Origin: CAZERD01 sp964515405 | GTDB lineage: Bacteria > Campylobacterota_A > Desulfurellia > Desulfurellales > CAZERD01 | Reading direction: 5' to 3' | NCBI GenBank assembly: GCA_964515405.1 | Contig: CAZERD010000001.1 | Coordinates: 30,625 to 94,624 of the forward strand | Length of the DNA: 64,000 nt | In this document: one piece after another, positions 60,766-64,000 of the stretch | Layout: every line of letters starts with the position of its first letter | Numbering within the stretch: the stretch's first letter is position 1 | Notes under the pieces: model-generated | Database searches by the model: none | What the model saw: only the letters and a program-made list of their open reading frames with translations | Told to the model about the DNA's origin: nothing | Translations under genes and position numbers: made by a program

Positions 60766-61244
60766 TACACCTCCAGCCGACCCTCTTTAATTGCGTTAGC
60801 GAAATTCAACACCTTTGTCCTGGTAGGGGTATCTTCCTCTTCGAATGTTAAACAGCCCGTTGGACAGAACGCCACGCATTCAGGATAATCGCCTCCACAT
60901 AGGTCGCATTTGTCTGCTTTGCCTTTCCATGCCGCGTAGGTTATCATTCCGAATGGACAAGCGCTTACGCATGTTCTGCACCCCACGCATTTTTCCGCTA
61001 TGATTTCCACTACTCCGGTGTCGGCTCTCTTGATTATGGCGTTTGATGGACATGCCTTCATGCACCAGGGATCATCGCACTGCTGGCATGTTACAGTGAC
61101 AAACGCTCCCTCTTCTAAGAATACCTCGTTGTGTATCCTGGACAGAGCCGGTGCAAAGGTGCCCGTATGTTTGAACGAGCATGCCAGTTCGCAGGTTTTG
61201 CAACCTATACATTTTGATGCTTCAACCCTGATTCTCCTTGCCAT
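60765..61244 (-). CDS. Polyferredoxin-type electron transfer subunit with four [4Fe-4S] sites (AorA-like)
   Basis: 159 residues, cytoplasmic, with sixteen cysteines in four groups: CIGCKTCELAC, CQQCDDPWCMKAC, CVGCRTCVSAC and CDLCGGDYPECVAFC. The pattern is that of HycB/DmsB-type proteins and of AorA in AorABC complexes. It should carry electrons between the tungsten enzyme and the flavoprotein. It follows the nitroreductase-like gene after 21 bases. Confidence 0.93.
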   Translation of the reverse strand: MARRIRVEASKCIGCKTCELACSFKHTGTFAPALSRIHNEVFLEEGAFVTVTCQQCDDPWCMKACPSNAIIKRADTGVVEIIAEKCVGCRTCVSACPFGMITYAAWKGKADKCDLCGGDYPECVAFCPTGCLTFEEEDTPTRTKVLNFANAIKEGRLEV

Positions 61245-61265
61245 CTCTCCCTCCTGAGAAAAGAT

Positions 61266-61847
61266 TTACGTGTAAAGGGTTAGTAGTAGTTCCTCCATCC
61301 GCCTCTTTGGTACGTAGTGATTGCCGGACGAGTCCCTGAAGTACTCTATGTGAGAATCTTGAGCATCCGTTATGATTACTCTCTCTGCTGGTTTGCCTAT
61401 GGCTATTACATATAGTATTTCAAGGTATTTGTGCAACTTTAGGATTGAGGAGAGTTTCACTTTATCTATGGCTGCTATGGGGCACCCGCCTAATCCCATT
61501 TCTGTAAGCACTATCATTGCTGTCTGTATGGCTATGCCCGCATCGGTAAGCACATATAGATCATCGGAGATGGTTTTATCCTTCAGTATGATTAGATAAG
61601 CTGTGGGTCTTTCTCCGTCCATGGGTCCATCCCAGTCTTTTAGGTAACCGGCCCACTTGAGAGTTGAGAATATTTCATTGTTCTTCTTCGGATTGACTGA
61701 TGCAATGTACTTCAGAGGTTGGAGGTTTTTAGCTGAGGATATATATCGCAAACATTCCACAACTTTTTTAAGTGTTTCCACTTTAACTTTATATGACTGG
61801 TCAAAACGCCTATAACATCTACTCTTCTTTACAAGCTCCTCTATCAT
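61266..61847 (-). CDS. Nitroreductase-family flavoprotein
   Basis: 193 residues. The N-terminal SRCYRRFDQSYKV, then RYISSAKNLQPLKYI, GIAIQTAMIVLTEMGLGGCPIAAID and YVIAIGKPAERV are the FMN-binding blocks of the nitroreductase fold. The reaction is unknown. It is the first gene of the aorABC-pfkA run and could serve aldehyde or redox cofactor metabolism. Confidence 0.85.
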   Translation of the reverse strand: MIEELVKKSRCYRRFDQSYKVKVETLKKVVECLRYISSAKNLQPLKYIASVNPKKNNEIFSTLKWAGYLKDWDGPMDGERPTAYLIILKDKTISDDLYVLTDAGIAIQTAMIVLTEMGLGGCPIAAIDKVKLSSILKLHKYLEILYVIAIGKPAERVIITDAQDSHIEYFRDSSGNHYVPKRRMEELLLTLYT

Positions 61848-61896
61848 AAAGAACCCTTTTTATAAGGATAACCATTTATGGGAAAAAATCAACTTA

Positions 61897-62496
61897 TTAA
61901 TCTTCAATAAACGGTTTACCCATAGGCACCACAGTTTTGCCGAACACCCCGTTGAGCACTATTCCGAATACCATCCAAAGTATCGTTATAATTACGAAAG
62001 GCAAGCTCCATCCCGCTATGACCCAGAATATGTCTTTTAGTGTGAGGAAAAATATGCCGGCCGAGAGGAAAAAGATATCTGTGAATATCATGAACCAAAA
62101 TGCTATCTTGGGAGCTTTCAGATGTCCTATTGTGAAGCCGCACATGAGTATTCCCATGATTATGAACACGCATCCGTCTACGATGGTTGTGTTTTCGGGT
62201 ATGAATCCTAGTGCTTTACCCAGAAACTCCCAGAAGCCAAGCCACATGAATGCACTAAAAGCCAGCATTATGTTGCCCGTCATAATTTCACCGTTTTTGA
62301 GATCTATGATTCCAGCTGTAAACTGCACGAGTCCTCCTGCAAATCCCAAAGCTATGAGTGCATTAGCCATTTGGGGTGGAGCTTGATGGGTTGCTATAGG
62401 CCATAGTGCTGCTAGATAGAATGCAAGTACCATGAGTCCTGCTGGTCCTGGGTTGGCAAAACTACCCTTGGGAGTTTGGACTTCTCCCTGCTTCAT
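61897..62496 (-). CDS. Acetate/succinate uptake transporter, GPR1/FUN34/YaaH (SatP) family
   Basis: 199 residues from the ATG at 62496 with GGAGG 4 bases upstream; the extension before it lies over the promoter. NPGPAGLMVLAFYLAALWP is the family N-terminal motif. Six membrane segments follow, with LGFAGGLVQFTAGIIDLKNGE and FGTV-like blocks such as FSAFMWLGFW. It imports acetate or similar acids, which fits the nearby enzyme for aldehyde/acid interconversion. Confidence 0.92.
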   Translation of the reverse strand: MKQGEVQTPKGSFANPGPAGLMVLAFYLAALWPIATHQAPPQMANALIALGFAGGLVQFTAGIIDLKNGEIMTGNIMLAFSAFMWLGFWEFLGKALGFIPENTTIVDGCVFIIMGILMCGFTIGHLKAPKIAFWFMIFTDIFFLSAGIFFLTLKDIFWVIAGWSLPFVIITILWMVFGIVLNGVFGKTVVPMGKPFIED

Positions 62497-62530
62497 GATC
62501 ACCTCCAAGGCAAAAGTTTTGATGAGAATG

Positions 62531-62559
62531 ATGATATCAAAGAAAATTCCTCTTATCAA
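62531..62559 (-). promoter_or_regulatory. Candidate promoter of the acetate-type transporter
   Basis: On the minus strand TTGATA (62554-62559) and TATCAT (62531-62536) are 17 bases apart, about 35 bases before the start. It may also drive the downstream nitroreductase-aorABC-pfkA genes. Confidence 0.5.
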
Positions 62560-62573
62560 AAAGTTGTGTGTGG

Positions 62574-62602
62574 TTGAAGGCTATACATGGTTCTGTTACA
62601 AT
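62574..62602 (+). promoter_or_regulatory. Candidate promoter of the GGDEF gene
   Basis: TTGAAG (62574-62579) and TACAAT (62597-62602) are 17 bases apart, ending about 22 bases before the ATG at 62625. This also shows that the earlier ATG at 62568 is not the start. Confidence 0.55.
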
Positions 62603-62624
62603 GCTTGTTTGGGGAGTTTGTTTT

Positions 62625-63929
62625 ATGTGGAAGGTAGCGCTGGGAGGGGTTTTATTCCTTATAGTTGCATTCACAGTTTTTGTTGTGGTTTATGAGGCTA
62701 AGGTAGATCATTATATACTTGATAAGGTGCTCCGTAATTCCTACGATCTGAAGAAAAATCTAGTGATGAAAGAAATAGATGCCATGTATGGTCGGGCGTT
62801 TCTTGTTTCTCATTTTTTGGTTTTGAACAGCGTAACCTTTGGTATGAACAGTAAGGAATGTATTGCTAACATAAGAAAAATTGTGCGTTCGGAGAAGAAT
62901 CTGCTTAGAAGATATGGTTTTTCGAAGCTCAGGTTTGGCTCAGAAGGGTGTCCTGAACCGTATCTTAAAGGTTTCTCACCCAGCGAGGAAGGGGGAGAGT
63001 TTTTTCTAGGTACACCTGTACTGTGTGGCGATAGAAATGTTGGATGTCTCTTTGTTTCTTTTGGCATGGATTATATCAGGCGTATGCTCAGTATGGCTGG
63101 TCAGCAGTATGTAATTGTACTTGTTAGAAGGGATGCTGTTCCTCGAGTTAATAGGGGAGCATTTAGGGTTTTCCCGTTGGATCCAGATTTTTATGTGAGC
63201 AGGAAAGAGATGAATGCCTTTGGGAGTGTAATTGAGCGCATCCGTTCCCGCGTTAATCCCAGGAGGGAGATAGCTGAGTCTGAGCATTTTATTTTTTACA
63301 GTGTGCCGCTGGAGCTCTTTAACGGCCGACGTGTTGGGTATTTTCTGTTTGTGGATAAGAAACCAGAAATGCTTGAGGGCATGGTAAGGGTATACGTCTT
63401 TGCTGGTTTGGGTGTTTTGGTGGTGTTCTTCATGGGGATGCTTGTACTGGTTATATACCGTGGATATGTAAGGGTTAGGATGAGATCCCGTATGGATTAC
63501 CTGACTCAGATATTGAACAGAGAGGCGTGCCTAAAAGAGGCAAGGAGTTTAAAACGGTTTTCTGTGATATTTTTTGATATAGACCATTTCAAGAGTATAA
63601 ACGATACATATGGACATGACAGGGGAGATGAGGTACTTAGGGGTGTGAGTGGGCTTATTTCAAGGAATATAAGGAAGAGCGATATATTTTGTAGGTTTGG
63701 TGGAGAAGAATTCATGATCATCCTTCCGAATACATCAGTAGAGAATGCTGCAGTAATAGCGGAGAAGCTTAGAAAGATGATTGAGGGATTTGATTTTTGT
63801 GGGGTGAGGCTTACGATAAGCATTGGTGTGGCTTACGGAGAAGCACCCGTTGAAAAGGTTATAGAAAGAGCTGATAGGAACCTTTATAGGGCTAAAAGAG
63901 AGGGTAGGAATATGGTGGTTGTAGATTGA
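62625..63929 (+). CDS. Membrane diguanylate cyclase (GGDEF)
   Basis: 434 residues from the ATG at 62625, with GGGGAG 8 bases upstream. A first membrane segment (about 4-27) and a second (about 250-278) frame a periplasmic sensor region of about 220 residues, probably Cache-like but not identified. The GGDEF domain (about 295-434) carries VIFFDIDHFKSINDTYGHDRGDEVL and the intact GGEEF. An RKSD inhibitory site lies just upstream of that motif. It makes cyclic di-GMP with product inhibition. No phosphodiesterase is in the window. Confidence 0.93.
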   Translation: MWKVALGGVLFLIVAFTVFVVVYEAKVDHYILDKVLRNSYDLKKNLVMKEIDAMYGRAFLVSHFLVLNSVTFGMNSKECIANIRKIVRSEKNLLRRYGFSKLRFGSEGCPEPYLKGFSPSEEGGEFFLGTPVLCGDRNVGCLFVSFGMDYIRRMLSMAGQQYVIVLVRRDAVPRVNRGAFRVFPLDPDFYVSRKEMNAFGSVIERIRSRVNPRREIAESEHFIFYSVPLELFNGRRVGYFLFVDKKPEMLEGMVRVYVFAGLGVLVVFFMGMLVLVIYRGYVRVRMRSRMDYLTQILNREACLKEARSLKRFSVIFFDIDHFKSINDTYGHDRGDEVLRGVSGLISRNIRKSDIFCRFGGEEFMIILPNTSVENAAVIAEKLRKMIEGFDFCGVRLTISIGVAYGEAPVEKVIERADRNLYRAKREGRNMVVVD

Positions 63930-63953
63930 TAGGGTGTTTTTCTCCCAACCCCC

Positions 63954-63982
63954 TTGACAACCCCCCTCTTAATGTGTAAACT
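63954..63982 (+). promoter_or_regulatory. Promoter for a gene beyond the right edge
   Basis: TTGACA (63954-63959) and TAAACT (63977-63982) are 17 bases apart and point off the window. The product is not visible. Confidence 0.5.
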
Positions 63983-64000
63983 CCAGTCCCGTCGCTCCTG

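Noticed and set aside
1..64000. tRNA, rRNA, CRISPR, insertion sequence or prophage
   Set aside because: No cloverleaf, rRNA-like block, spaced direct-repeat array, transposase or phage gene was recognised; gaps between genes are almost all under 250 bases.

Overview
The window is gene-dense chromosomal DNA of moderate, roughly 40-45% GC by eye, from a Gram-negative, strictly anaerobic, probably chemotrophic bacterium. A two-membrane cell is suggested by an AsmA-like protein, a DsbC-like periplasmic thioredoxin-fold protein, EnvC/FtsX/FtsE, a heptosyltransferase-type GT9 and ArnT/PMT-like GT39 enzymes. Anaerobiosis is suggested by class III ribonucleotide reductase (NrdD/NrdG), a tungsten-type aldehyde:ferredoxin oxidoreductase, and no oxygen-dependent enzyme that I recognise. 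I cannot name the species. The mixture (DUF505, split transketolase, TrpB2 plus TrpB1, W-AOR, TRAP transporter) fits a deep-branching thermophilic lineage, but that is inference.

Layout. 1-3.8 kb (minus): AsmA-like protein (cut by the window edge), DsbC-like protein, and an ATPase-permease pair of a molybdate/tungstate-type ABC importer behind a strong promoter and a structured leader. 3.9-11.4 kb (minus): Moco-carrier-like protein, uvrA, dnaB, rplI, rpsR, ssb, rpsF, then trpB2. 11.5-16.6 kb (plus): TRAP transporter dctP-dctQ-dctM with a DUF6282 hydrolase, then a KamA-like radical SAM enzyme overlapping a MoaE-like gene. 16.6-36.6 kb (minus): an almost gap-free run of tsaD, divergent polysaccharide deacetylase, ctpA, envC, ftsX, ftsE, split transketolase, hemD-hemC-hemA, polyprenyl synthase, gyrA, gyrB, recF, dnaN, DUF505. 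36.8-46.1 kb (plus): TauE-like permease, a decayed tungstate-type ABC ATPase, then a complete trp operon (E-G-D-C-F-B-A) preceded by a leader peptide with three consecutive Trp codons and alternative hairpins, followed by a NERD protein and a phosphatase. 46.0-52.2 kb (minus): envelope glycosylation genes, DUF72 and a peroxiredoxin-fold protein that has lost its catalytic cysteine. 52.3-53.5 kb (plus): methyltransferase and LysE-type exporter. 53.5-62.5 kb (minus): nrdD, a separate 59-residue glycyl-radical subunit and nrdG; pfkA; an aorABC-like operon with a nitroreductase; an acetate-type transporter. 62.6-63.9 kb (plus): a membrane diguanylate cyclase.

How it fits together. A tungsten/molybdenum theme recurs: an importer without an adjacent binding protein, a Moco-carrier-like protein, a MoaE-like protein, a dead importer ATPase and a W-AOR operon. 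Most genes are joined by 4-base ATGA or 1-base stop/start overlaps, so long translationally coupled operons are the norm. The most notable observations are the classical trp attenuator, the ribonucleotide reductase whose glycyl-radical tail is a separate gene, an FtsE with several eroded ATPase motifs, the Cys-to-Tyr peroxiredoxin, and the tungstate-ATPase pseudogene. I saw no tRNA, rRNA, CRISPR array, insertion sequence or prophage.
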